Assembly: GCA_030263665.1 (NCBI GenBank)
Contig: SZPK01000019.1
Location: 1-64,000 of the forward strand
Reading direction: 5' to 3'
DNA: 64,000 nucleotides
Source: Villigracilis sp024434165
GTDB taxonomy: Bacteria > Chloroflexota > Anaerolineae > Anaerolineales > Villigracilaceae
The notes under the pieces were generated by a model. It was given only the letters and a program-made list of their open reading frames with translations. It did not search any database and was not told where the DNA came from. The translations under genes were made by a program, and so were the position numbers. Below are positions 8,138-16,112 of the stretch, piece after piece (position 1 is the first letter of the stretch; each line of letters starts with the position of its first letter).

Positions 8138-8823
8138 TCCTCGATGATATTGCCTGTAGTCTGAGAAATCAACCCCAGGGAAACCGCACGCATCACGGCT
8201 TCGGTGCGGCTGTTGGCTTGCAGTTTGGCGAAGATATGCGCGAGATGCCCCTGTACCGTGCGGTCACTAATGCTGAGCTGCACGCCGATGGCTTTGTTGG
8301 TGAAACCCTTTGCGGCAAGTCGCAGCACATCCAATTCGCGGTCAGTGAGCGGTTCAACGAGCTTCTTTTCAGTTCCCTTGAAAATGTTCGTCATCAATTT
8401 GCGCGTGATGGACGGGTCGAGCGCAGACTTGCCTTCATTGACATCGCGCACGGCTTGAATGAGTTCATCGGCTTGCCCCGTTTTGAGCACATATCCATTC
8501 GCGCCCGCCTGCAAGACCGCCATGACATACGGGTCGTCGTCGTATGCTGTCAGGATCAAAACGCCCACTTCGGGCAAATGGGCGCGCACCCAGCGTGTCA
8601 CTTCGATGCCGCTGGCTTTCGGCATTTGGATATCGAGCACGGCGACATCGGGTTTGTGTTTCTGGATGAGGGACTGCGCCTCTTCCCCGTCCCCTGCCTC
8701 GGCGATGACCTCAAGGTCTTTCGCACTCTCAAGCAGCTGCCTCACCCCCGCGCGGACGATGTGATGGTCATCCGCCAGAAGGATTCTGATCTTTTGCTTT
8801 GATTTGCTCGATGACTTTGGCAT
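8134..8823 (-). CDS. NarL/FixJ-type response regulator
   Basis: The protein has 229 residues. The receiver domain has the acidic pair in LLADDH, the phosphoacceptor Asp64 (AVLDIQMP) and Lys in YVLKTG. A LuxR-type helix-turn-helix (about 155-220, LTDRELDVLRLAAKGFTNK) binds DNA. It forms a pair with the kinase encoded downstream and probably controls this cluster. Its start overlaps the end of the DUF2085 gene by 56 bases. No alternative start codon exists before the receiver core. Confidence 0.93.
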   Translation of the reverse strand: MPKSSSKSKQKIRILLADDHHIVRAGVRQLLESAKDLEVIAEAGDGEEAQSLIQKHKPDVAVLDIQMPKASGIEVTRWVRAHLPEVGVLILTAYDDDPYVMAVLQAGANGYVLKTGQADELIQAVRDVNEGKSALDPSITRKLMTNIFKGTEKKLVEPLTDRELDVLRLAAKGFTNKAIGVQLSISDRTVQGHLAHIFAKLQANSRTEAVMRAVSLGLISQTTGNIIEE

Positions 8824-9541
8824 AATTTACCTTGTCATACCGACTAAAGTCGGCGCTACGATTCTGAAAAACATACGGGAAGGCAAGCCAGACGATGGCA
8901 AGACCCGCCAAAAGTCCGGTGATGAAGCGCATGAATGAATTGAACGAGCCAAGCGCGTCACCTGCATAAAATGTCGCGGGGAAAGCGTTGTTCGTCAATA
9001 CAGCCAGCCACGCATTTGTATCACGGAATCCGTTCCCAATGCCAGCCAGATCGCTGACCGCATGTGTGCCGCCATCAAGCACGAGCGGGAGCAGGAGAAG
9101 CGCAAATCCCCACCATGACAATAGCTTGATTCTTCGACGAAAGGGATGCCAGATTATCACAAACAGCCAGATACTTGTATAGAATGAGATCATACGGTCC
9201 GACCACGCCACCTTCCAGCCCATTGTTTCATTGCCAATGAACTGCCGCAGAATCATTGGGTTGGCGGTATTTTGCCAGGCAGATTGAATTTCGCCCAGCG
9301 AGTACATGCTCTTCTCGCCGAAGAAAAAGAAAGACCGCTCTGGGAGTTGGTGGCAAAAGAACGAATAGAAAAAGTAAAGCGCCATGCCTGCGCCCGTCCA
9401 TTCCAATTGCATGAAGACAGGCGCGAGGAATGGGGCAAAGACCCACACACCGTAAATGCACAGAAAGACGACGAACCAATGGGCGCTTATCCATTGGAGG
9501 AAATTTTTTCTTTCAGGGGTGTTCGAATGGAGTGTTGACAT
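8768..9541 (-). CDS. DUF2085 membrane protein
   Basis: The protein has 257 residues and about five membrane helices. The YFFYSFFCHQLPERSFFFFG segment, with a Cys-His pair, is typical of the DUF2085 family, whose function is unknown. The conserved Cys and His could bind metal or take part in redox chemistry, which would fit the cluster, but this is inference. The gene precedes and overlaps the response regulator gene, so they are almost certainly in one operon. Confidence 0.75.
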   Translation of the reverse strand: MSTLHSNTPERKNFLQWISAHWFVVFLCIYGVWVFAPFLAPVFMQLEWTGAGMALYFFYSFFCHQLPERSFFFFGEKSMYSLGEIQSAWQNTANPMILRQFIGNETMGWKVAWSDRMISFYTSIWLFVIIWHPFRRRIKLLSWWGFALLLLPLVLDGGTHAVSDLAGIGNGFRDTNAWLAVLTNNAFPATFYAGDALGSFNSFMRFITGLLAGLAIVWLAFPYVFQNRSADFSRYDKVNYAKVIEQIKAKDQNPSGG

Positions 9542-9668
9542 TTCATTCCGTCTTTGTATGGTTCGTGAATTATCCCTTGCCGGCTGGAAAGCCGTTGAAG
9601 ATAAGGATTTCCATTTGGTCTATCCGGTGTAATTTGACCAGGAATGTATGGGCAGTATTGCCCAAATG

Positions 9669-10028
9669 TCAGACAGATACTGCCGCCTTGATCTTCAATG
9701 CTTCTTTGATAGCAGCAGCCAGTTGTTTATCCGCCCGTTGGGAGAGGTCATCGGCAATGGAAAAGCGCGTCTGTCCGTCGCTTCCGTGCAGGATCAAGGC
9801 AGCAGGTTCGGCGGTCTCACCATAAACCATCAACACGACCATCTGGCAGTCACAATCCGCTGTGCCATGATTTGGGCAGGAACAATCTGGCTGGGGTTGT
9901 CGCGCCCGCGTAGCGTGCAAATCAAAAGTTTGCAAAGCCCGCAACCCGGCTTGCGATAATTTTTTCTTCGCCGCCTGCAAAGCCGCATCACAGGGCAGGT
10001 CAACTGTCAGGAAGGAAGGTGTGGTCAT
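9669..10028 (-). CDS. Cysteine-cluster hypothetical protein
   Basis: The 119-residue protein has no signal peptide. The middle holds DCSCPNHGTADCDC, two Cys-X-Cys pairs with a His between them, which looks like a metal site. A helical, Lys/Ala-rich tail follows. I do not recognise the family. It is the first gene of the minus-strand respiratory cluster, divergent from the Rieske gene. A weak GAGGCG ribosome site precedes the ATG. Confidence 0.55.
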   Translation of the reverse strand: MTTPSFLTVDLPCDAALQAAKKKLSQAGLRALQTFDLHATRARQPQPDCSCPNHGTADCDCQMVVLMVYGETAEPAALILHGSDGQTRFSIADDLSQRADKQLAAAIKEALKIKAAVSV

Positions 10029-10104
10029 ACTGCGCCTCTATCATTGGATGCTCCCATTGTAGACACATCCCTGAAACGCCTATAGAGCCGCGTGGCGTAT
10101 TTCC

Positions 10105-10127
10105 GGGTAGGCGAAATTGCCTATCCC
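10105..10127. promoter_or_regulatory. Inverted repeat between divergent genes (possible operator)
   Basis: GGGTAGGC and GCCTATCCC flank GAAATT, giving an imperfect hairpin with one extra base in the right arm. It lies midway in the 213-base gap between the Cys-cluster gene and the Rieske gene. I found no clear promoter boxes beside it. Confidence 0.3.
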
Positions 10128-10241
10128 ATATTTCAGCCACCTGGCGCAAGACACCTGTCATTGCAAGGGCTATGATGACGCCCAGGAGATTCTTGTTGAA
10201 GCGAATCCTTTGGATGGAAGTTGAAACAGCAGGAGGTAACG

Positions 10242-10739
10242 ATGGCACACAAACCAGACATCAGTCGTCGTGACTTCATCAAATCAGCCGCCGTGTTCAT
10301 CGGAACTCTCATCGGCATTGGAATCGGACTTCCCTCTATTTTCTATCTTCTCTCACCATCACTTGAAAAAACCGAGGATGATTCCCTTATTGATCTCGGT
10401 CCCCTGGAAAAATATCCGATTGGCATTCCAACCCGGTTTGAATTTACCCGCACCACGGTCAATGGATGGGAACGGACAGCAACCAATTACGGCTTGTTCG
10501 TTCTGCGTAACAGTGAAAATGAAGTGAGAGTATTTTCCGACATTTGTACCCATCTTGGCTGCCGCGTCACCTGGCATCCTGATCAGGGACATTACATCAG
10601 TCCCTGCCACGATGGTCATTTTGACATTGTAGGGAATGTGGTTAGCGGTCCACCGCCGCGTCCTTTGGATGAATTTATCTCTGAAATAAAAAACGACAAT
10701 CTAATCGTTTCCCTCCCGCCTATAAAGCGCGCAGGGTAG
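10242..10739 (+). CDS. Rieske iron-sulfur protein with a substituted ligand
   Basis: The 165-residue QcrA-like protein starts at ATG 10242 behind AGGAGG. A twin-arginine signal (SRRDFIK, residues 8-14) and an anchor (about 16-38) precede the Rieske domain. Motif 1 is complete: Cys102-Thr-His104-Leu-Gly-Cys107. Motif 2 reads Ser120-Pro-Cys122-His123, whereas the family has Cys-Pro-Cys-His, so the first Cys, an iron ligand, is replaced by Ser (codon AGT). The Pro-rich GPPPRPL segment behind it is typical of quinol-oxidising complexes. No cytochrome b gene lies nearby. It may carry an altered cluster, or the codon may be a sequencing or mutational change. Confidence 0.85.
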   Translation: MAHKPDISRRDFIKSAAVFIGTLIGIGIGLPSIFYLLSPSLEKTEDDSLIDLGPLEKYPIGIPTRFEFTRTTVNGWERTATNYGLFVLRNSENEVRVFSDICTHLGCRVTWHPDQGHYISPCHDGHFDIVGNVVSGPPPRPLDEFISEIKNDNLIVSLPPIKRAG

Positions 10740-10744
10740 ATGAA

Positions 10745-10992
10745 AGACCAGACGCGCTCACGCCTGCGCGCGCGGCTCCATTTGAGCACGACCGCCGACA
10801 AAGTGGAATATTTGCCTGCGCGGCGCGTCAATGCCGCGTCGCCTGCGGGGAGGAAGATAAGGTGATCCAGGTTGGCGCAGGAGAGGCGGTACGCTTTACC
10901 GTCAACGAGCGTGATCCAGGCGTGATGCCCCAGTCCTGCGCCGCACTCGTCGCAGACGGATTCGCGGTGGTGATGAAGACTTTCAAATCCAT
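10745..10992 (-). pseudogene. Frameshifted, truncated DUF2293-like gene remnant
   Basis: From ATG 10992 the frame reads MDLKVFITT, then a frame change is needed to continue with RESVCDECGAGLGHHAW and further to AGDAALTRRAGKYSTLSAVV. This is the N-terminal zinc-ribbon half of a protein type I know from Anaerolineae and actinobacteria (DUF2293-like, recognised from memory). After WSRARRR the similarity stops near 10745, next to the convergent Rieske gene, so the C-terminal half is missing. Confidence 0.6.
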
Positions 10993-11000
10993 TGGATTTC

Positions 11001-11267
11001 CTACTCGAATATTTTCACTTCGCCCCTTACATTCAGGAAGACGAGCCGCGTCTTTGCTTTAACTTGAAGTTGGTCGCGCAGGTCGAGGAGGAGATTGGTA
11101 ATTGGGGGATTGGTAATTGGGAGACGAGTTGGATTTTTGAACTCGCGCCGCGATGTTCGTAGGCGCGTCGGCGAGGACGGTGAGGGGGAATTCGAGCCCT
11201 TTGGCTTTGTGGACGGTCATGAGTTGGACGGCACCTGCACTGGACGCATCGGCTGGGGTTTCCCCGC
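11001..11267 (-). pseudogene. UvrD/AddA-like helicase C-terminal remnant with repeat insert
   Basis: The minus strand reads AVQLMTVHKAKGLEFPLTVL, which is motif V of UvrD/AddA-type helicases, followed by LADAPTNIAA. It then runs into a repeat-derived stretch (SSPNYQSPNYQSP) and a stop. A second frame carries LRDQLQVKAKTRLVFLNVRG to a TAG at 11001. The helicase core upstream is absent. This is a decayed gene end broken by a short repeat. Confidence 0.55.
11078..11124. repeat. Tandem GATTGGTAATTGGG word repeat
   Basis: The words gattggtaattggg and gattggtaattggga stand in tandem inside the helicase remnant. They belong to the same word family as blocks at 37705-37732, 41691-41744 and 60439-60482. 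Confidence 0.7.
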
Positions 11268-11371
11268 ATAGAGCGCGCGGGACGCGGGGGGATTAAAACC
11301 CCCAAATTCTTAACACCCCGCCCGGCTATTTGTCTGCTAAAATGTTCAATGACAAAAAACGGTCATGCGAG

Positions 11372-11797
11372 ATGGTTATGAGATCCTACCGCAAAGAACT
11401 CTGGTTCAACATCCCATCGCGGCGGGGGTTTGTGAACATCACCCGCCAGGTGGAGGAAGCCCTGCATGAAAGCGGAATCAGGGAGGGCTTGATTCTGGTC
11501 AACGCCATGCACATCACCGCCTCCGTTTTCATCAACGACGATGAAAGCGGCTTGCACCACGATTACGACAAATGGCTGGAAAAACTCGCCCCGCACGAGC
11601 CGGTCAACGGGTACCGCCATAACGACACCGGCGAAGACAACGCCGACGCGCACATGAAGCGCCAGATCATGGGACGCGAAGTGGTCGTGGCGGTGACGAA
11701 TGGTCAGCTCGATTTTGGGACGTGGGAACAGATCTTCTACGGCGAATTCGACGGACGCAGGCGAAAGCGCGTTTTGATCAAGATCATCGGAGAATGA
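11372..11797 (+). CDS. yjbQ: YjbQ/UPF0047 family protein
   Basis: About 141 residues from the ATG at 11372; ATG at 11378 or 11342 is also possible, and no ribosome site decides. The conserved block ILVNAMHITASVFINDDESG, the His-rich YRHNDTGEDNADAHMKRQIMG and the end GEFDGRRRKRVLIKIIGE match the UPF0047 family, some members of which show weak thiamine phosphate synthase activity. The real role is not settled. The stop overlaps the start of the acyltransferase gene (ATGA). Confidence 0.9.
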   Translation: MVMRSYRKELWFNIPSRRGFVNITRQVEEALHESGIREGLILVNAMHITASVFINDDESGLHHDYDKWLEKLAPHEPVNGYRHNDTGEDNADAHMKRQIMGREVVVAVTNGQLDFGTWEQIFYGEFDGRRRKRVLIKIIGE

Positions 11798-12693
11798 ACC
11801 CCGGCGTCAAAACGAAAAACCGCATCCTGCGGCAGGTATACAATGCCCTGCTGGTCGAGATCGCGCAGGCGATGGCTCTGCCGCGCAGCCAGCTCACGGA
11901 TGGATTCATCCGCCTTTTATTCGGAACGGCGGCGCTCCGGTTTTCCAAACTTGCGGTCGAGCTGGACCGCCGCATACAGCGGCAGGGGATCATGGCGGGC
12001 GCGCGCTGGCTGTTGGAGCGGTTCGTAACCGGGTTCGAAGCGAGCGGCACGGAGTTGATTCCGGCGCAAGGACCGTTGATCATCGCCTCGAATCACCCCG
12101 CCTCCTACGACGGGCTGGTGATCTCCGCCTGTGTTCCGCGCGCCGATTACAAGGTCATCATCGGGGATATTCCATTCTTTCGACACCTGCCGCACGTCAG
12201 CGGCTGCGCCATCTTCTCCCCCGCCCCCAGGGATGTCTTTGGGCGGATGCAAACCGTGCGTCACGCCATTCGGCACCTGAAAAGCGGCGGCGCGCTGTTG
12301 ATCTTCCCGCGCGGCGGCATCGAACCGGAACCAGCCTTCATGCCCAAACCGGACGCCGAATTTCATAAATGGTCGCGCAGTCTTGAAGTTTTTATGAAAA
12401 ACGTCCCTGAAACGCAGGTGCTTGTCACCGCGGTAAGCAATGTGATTTCAAAAAAAGTGTTCCATCATCCCATTACCTGGCTTCGCAAAGCCCGCCCCGA
12501 CAGACAGCGCCTGGCGTTCATCTATCAATTCGTCCGGCAAACGTTGAGCGGAAAAGAGTTGTTTGGCTTGCGCCCCCGTGTTACATTCGGGGAACTGCTC
12601 GGAGGCGAAAACCACAAAACCGTCCTCGCGGAAATCGAGCAGTCCGCAAGGAGGACGCTGGCAAGACATTTATCGGTCGTTCGATCCACCTGA
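11794..12693 (+). CDS. PlsC-like acyltransferase
   Basis: The 299-residue protein starts in the ATGA overlap with the YjbQ gene; a longer reading would run back through that gene. The acyltransferase signature NHPASYDG (NHX4D type, about residue 103) and the acceptor-binding block IFPRGGIEPEP are present. Family members transfer fatty acyl groups to glycerol phosphate derivatives at the membrane. The length is greater than a minimal PlsC (about 240 residues) and the N-terminus has an extra helical region, so the acceptor is uncertain. Confidence 0.8.
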   Translation: MNPGVKTKNRILRQVYNALLVEIAQAMALPRSQLTDGFIRLLFGTAALRFSKLAVELDRRIQRQGIMAGARWLLERFVTGFEASGTELIPAQGPLIIASNHPASYDGLVISACVPRADYKVIIGDIPFFRHLPHVSGCAIFSPAPRDVFGRMQTVRHAIRHLKSGGALLIFPRGGIEPEPAFMPKPDAEFHKWSRSLEVFMKNVPETQVLVTAVSNVISKKVFHHPITWLRKARPDRQRLAFIYQFVRQTLSGKELFGLRPRVTFGELLGGENHKTVLAEIEQSARRTLARHLSVVRST

Positions 12694-12707
12694 CAAAAGG
12701 AGAGAGC

Positions 12708-13232
12708 ATGCGTTTACAAAACAAAATCATCGTCACCCTCATCGCCGAAGGTGTGGAAGATCTGGAATATTACGTCCCGCTCATGCGCTTGCAGGAGGAA
12801 GGCGCAAAGGTGTTGAGCGCCGCCCTCGACCTCAAACCTGTGCGCGGAAAGAACGGGCTGGTCATCACACCCGACACAAAAATCGAAGATTTGAAATCAA
12901 GCGATCTCTTCGCCGTGATTCTGCCCGGCGGCTGGGCGCCCGATAAACTTCGCCGCTACGATGCGGTGAAAAAACTCGTCAGAGAAATGAACGACGCCCA
13001 AAAAATCATCGGCATCATCTGTCATGGCGGCTCGATCGCAATTTCCGCGGGCATTATCAAAAAAGGTCAGCGCGCCACCGGCTCGACCGGCATCAAAGAC
13101 GACCTCGTCAACGCGGGCGCGGTCTGGGCGGACGAACCCGCTTTCCGCGAGGGCAACCAGGTTTGGGGGCGGGTGGTGGCGGATATTCCCGACTTCAACC
13201 GCGAGCTTGTGAAAGCCTTAGTCGAGGGATAA
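12708..13232 (+). CDS. DJ-1/PfpI family protein
   Basis: This 174-residue protein starts behind AAAGGAGAGAG. The fold markers are AEGVEDLEYYVPLMRL near the start with its conserved Glu, ILPGGWAPDKLR in the middle, and the nucleophile elbow GIICHGGSIAISAG with Cys near residue 105. Relatives include Pfp-type deglycases and stress proteins. The elbow usually reads CHGPQ or CHGPW; here it is CHGGS. The gene converges with the AlkP-like gene, overlapping it by 15 bases. Confidence 0.88.
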   Translation: MRLQNKIIVTLIAEGVEDLEYYVPLMRLQEEGAKVLSAALDLKPVRGKNGLVITPDTKIEDLKSSDLFAVILPGGWAPDKLRRYDAVKKLVREMNDAQKIIGIICHGGSIAISAGIIKKGQRATGSTGIKDDLVNAGAVWADEPAFREGNQVWGRVVADIPDFNRELVKALVEG

Positions 13233-14033
13233 AGGCTCGCGCTTCATCGTCGCAGGAATCGGAACATCCAGCAGATGAAGAACGGTGGGAGCGATCTGCA
13301 AGTGTGAGATGACCTCACCCGTCTCGCCTCTTCCCGGACGTGCGGGCTGGATCGCATAAAAAGGCACTTCCCTCTGCTCCGGCGTGGTCCCGCCATGATT
13401 TCCATCGGCGTTGATGCCATGGTCGCCGGTGACGAAAATGATGTAGCCGCGCTCGCGCCACTCCATGATGAGCGGCGCGAGTTTCATATCCTGGTAAACG
13501 GCTTGATTACGATACGCCTTCGAATCGGAGCCAAAGGTCTCGCCGAAATAATCCATGCCCATCGGGTGCAGCAAAAGATAATCGGGTGAAAACCTGCGGA
13601 CGAGATGCGCCGCGCTGTTGAACAGCTCGAGGTCTGGATACGCATCCTCCGTGTAAAAACGCCCGTGCTGGATGGCGAGGCTTTCATCGTCCACTTCCCT
13701 GTCGTCAATGGGATCGAAGGGCGCGCGGTTGTATAACTCGGAATACCAAAAATACGCCGCCGCGGCAGTGACCCTGCCCGCATCCCTCGCAGACTGGAAG
13801 ATGTTCGGCTTTTTTGAGAGTCGTACCACAGAGTTGGCGACAATGCCGTGCTCGCTCACGGGCAAGCCGGTGTGGATGGTCTCGTACATCGGGCGGGACA
13901 TGCTTGGCAGTTCTCCCACAATTTTGTAAAGGCTCGCCTGCTTTGTCTCCACCAAATGACCGAGAAAACCCATATTGGCTTTGGCAACGTCGTATCGCAG
14001 CGCGTCGGAAAGAATCAGGATGACTTTGTTCAT
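13218..14033 (-). CDS. Alkaline-phosphatase-superfamily protein (type I phosphodiesterase-like)
   Basis: The protein has 271 residues. The metal-binding elements ILSDALRYD near the N-terminus and FVTGDHGINADGNHGGTTPE near residue 200 are those of the AlkP superfamily (nucleotide pyrophosphatase or phosphoglycerate-mutase-like). The MSRPMYETIHTG region probably holds the nucleophile Ser/Thr. There is no signal peptide, so it should act in the cytoplasm. The substrate is unknown. Confidence 0.75.
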   Translation of the reverse strand: MNKVILILSDALRYDVAKANMGFLGHLVETKQASLYKIVGELPSMSRPMYETIHTGLPVSEHGIVANSVVRLSKKPNIFQSARDAGRVTAAAAYFWYSELYNRAPFDPIDDREVDDESLAIQHGRFYTEDAYPDLELFNSAAHLVRRFSPDYLLLHPMGMDYFGETFGSDSKAYRNQAVYQDMKLAPLIMEWRERGYIIFVTGDHGINADGNHGGTTPEQREVPFYAIQPARPGRGETGEVISHLQIAPTVLHLLDVPIPATMKREPLSLD

Positions 14034-14050
14034 GGTTTTATCCGATGAAA

Positions 14051-14086
14051 AACGGTTCGGGATGACCTGCCCACCGCCGAACCGTT
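14051..14086. terminator. Palindrome AACGGTTCGG, possible transcription end signal
   Basis: AACGGTTCGG (14051-14060) and CCGAACCGTT (14077-14086) can pair. No strong T-run follows on either strand, so it may be a palindromic repeat instead. It lies between the AlkP-like gene and the end of the ABC operon. Confidence 0.4.
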
Positions 14087-14133
14087 CTACCGTCCAATAT
14101 CAGCAAAAGACATATATTGGGTTTTGGGAATTT

Positions 14134-14152
14134 GGCGGGTTTTCAACCCGCC
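14134..14152. repeat. GGCGGGTT palindrome
   Basis: GGCGGGTT and AACCCGCC surround TTC. This short hairpin lies just downstream of the ABC ATPase gene (minus strand). Confidence 0.6.
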
Positions 14153-14186
14153 CGACAAATGCTGATGCAAGAGGCATAATATACAA

Positions 14187-15248
14187 TCAATCTTCCAGGA
14201 CCAACACCGCTTCCTTCGAGCAGGTCACCTGGTCCCGGCTGCCGATTTTTGGCAGTTCGAGGAAAGGGTTGTTGAAGGTATCCATGTTGAACTTGGTGTT
14301 GCCGACCTTCACCTGAATCCGCACCACTGCCCCCAGGAAGGTGATGTTCTCGATGGAACAATCCAGCACGTTGTCCTTCCGCTGTTCGGAAGCGAAACTG
14401 AAGCGTTCCGGGCGGATGGATACCCTGACTGCATCGCCCTTCCTCTTGGATTTGATTTCGGAAGCCGTCACCAGCTGAACGCCGTCCAGGTTGAGAATAC
14501 CCCTGGAGGCGTCAACCACCTCCGCATTGGCGGTGTTGAGCGAACCCACAAAGTTCGCAACAAATTGGGTTTGAGGGAAATTGTAGACTTCGAACGGCGT
14601 CCCCACCTGTTCGATCAGTCCCGCGTTCATGACCACGACGCGGTCGGAGATGGAGAGCGCCTCCTCCTGGTCGTGCGTGACGAAAATGGCGGTGATGCCC
14701 ATCTTCTTCTGAATGGCGCGGATCTCCGCGCGCAGGGAAACGCGGATCTTGGCATCCAGGGCAGATAGCGGCTCATCCAGCAGCAATACCTGCGGATGGA
14801 TGGCAAGCGCGCGCGCAAGGGAAACACGCTGCTGCTGCCCGCCCGAAAGCTGATAGGGAAACTTTTTTGCATGGGCTTCCAGGTTGATCAGGCTGAGCAT
14901 CTCATCCACGCGCTGGTTGATCACGCTTGCGGGTTCCTTGCGAACGTGCAGCCCAAAACCGATGTTTTGAGCGACCGTCATATTCGGGAACAGGGCGTAG
15001 GATTGAAAGATCATGCCTACATTGCGCTTGTTGGGCGCCGCATTTGTAATATCCGCTCCGTCGAGCAGGATTCGACCGGAGGTCGGCGTTTCGAATCCAG
15101 CCACCATGCGCAGCGTGGTGGTCTTTCCGCAGCCGGAGGGTCCGAGGAACGAGACGAATTCGCCTTTTTCAATGTCGAGATTGAAATCATCCACCACTAC
15201 GGTATCGCCAAACTTTTTTGTTACATGCGAAATGGATAAGTAGGTCAT
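14187..15248 (-). CDS. ABC importer ATPase (PotA/FbpC type)
   Basis: The protein has 353 residues. Walker A is GPSGCGKTT, the signature LSGGQQQRVSLARAL, Walker B VLLLDEPLSALD, and the switch His lies in IFVTHDQEEA. A C-terminal TOBE-like regulatory domain follows (about 240-353). ATG at 15248 has a GGAGTG ribosome site; a GTG at 15257 is the alternative. With the two permeases and the binding protein it forms a complete importer of the polyamine/iron/phosphonate class. The substrate cannot be read from the sequence. Confidence 0.93.
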   Translation of the reverse strand: MTYLSISHVTKKFGDTVVVDDFNLDIEKGEFVSFLGPSGCGKTTTLRMVAGFETPTSGRILLDGADITNAAPNKRNVGMIFQSYALFPNMTVAQNIGFGLHVRKEPASVINQRVDEMLSLINLEAHAKKFPYQLSGGQQQRVSLARALAIHPQVLLLDEPLSALDAKIRVSLRAEIRAIQKKMGITAIFVTHDQEEALSISDRVVVMNAGLIEQVGTPFEVYNFPQTQFVANFVGSLNTANAEVVDASRGILNLDGVQLVTASEIKSKRKGDAVRVSIRPERFSFASEQRKDNVLDCSIENITFLGAVVRIQVKVGNTKFNMDTFNNPFLELPKIGSRDQVTCSKEAVLVLED

Positions 15249-15269
15249 CGAAGGCACTCCACCGAAGCT

Positions 15270-16112
15270 TTATTCCGTGTCGTTCTCTTGTGTGCGCCCG
15301 GAAGCGCCGCGACCCAAAAAGTCAATCACTCCCATCGCCGCCCAGGTGATCGCAAAGGAAACGATCGCCATGGCAGAAGGTTCGTAAACCTTGCTGCGGG
15401 TCAGGTCCGCCATGTACGGACCCAGGGTATCCTGAGCCATATAAAGCGCAATGGTCAGTTCGCCAATGACAATGGCAAAGGTCAGCAATGCGCCGGATAA
15501 CAAAGCGACCCGCAGGTTTGGGAAGATCACCCTGAAGATAATGGTGCCCCAGTTGGCGCCCAGGCTTTGAGCCGCTTCGGTCAGTGTGCGGACGTCAATC
15601 GCCCTCAAGCCGTTATCCACCGAACGGAACATATATGGGAAGGACAAAGCCACATACATGCAAATCAGAAGGACCCGGGAACTGTCATAGGTGGCGGTCA
15701 GCAGCAGCGGCGGACGGCTGTAGAGGCGGATGACGCCAAACACCAGGACGATGGCGGGAATCACGAACGGCAATAATGTGATGAATTCGACGAGGGGGCG
15801 CGCCCTGGGCAGCCGCAATGTCACCCAGTAGGCTGTGGGGACAATAATGAGCAGGCTGAGGACGATGGTGGCAACGGCATTTACAATCGCTTCGCTGAAG
15901 GCTGGCAGAAAGTTTGCGTCGGCAAACAATCTGCGATACGCCTCGAATCCAAGCGTGCCCTTTTCCGCCCGCAATGACCAGTAGAAGGTGGCGCCGAGCG
16001 GCACCAGAAAATAAAGAGCCGCCGCCGTAAAGATCAACCAGGACCAAAACCGGTTTTTCACGGCAGAGGGTCCGGCTGCCGCAGTGGAGGTCGGGAGCTG
16101 GGAAATGGTCAT
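15270..16112 (-). CDS. ABC permease, second subunit (PotC/PhnV type)
   Basis: The 280-residue protein has six hydrophobic segments and the EAA loop (TLTEAAQSLGANWGTIIFRVIFP), which docks to the ATPase. The start at 16112 is set by an ATGA overlap with the first permease gene; a longer reading would overlap that gene. It pairs with the permease encoded at 16109-17017 to form the pore. Confidence 0.92.
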   Translation of the reverse strand: MTISQLPTSTAAAGPSAVKNRFWSWLIFTAAALYFLVPLGATFYWSLRAEKGTLGFEAYRRLFADANFLPAFSEAIVNAVATIVLSLLIIVPTAYWVTLRLPRARPLVEFITLLPFVIPAIVLVFGVIRLYSRPPLLLTATYDSSRVLLICMYVALSFPYMFRSVDNGLRAIDVRTLTEAAQSLGANWGTIIFRVIFPNLRVALLSGALLTFAIVIGELTIALYMAQDTLGPYMADLTRSKVYEPSAMAIVSFAITWAAMGVIDFLGRGASGRTQENDTE

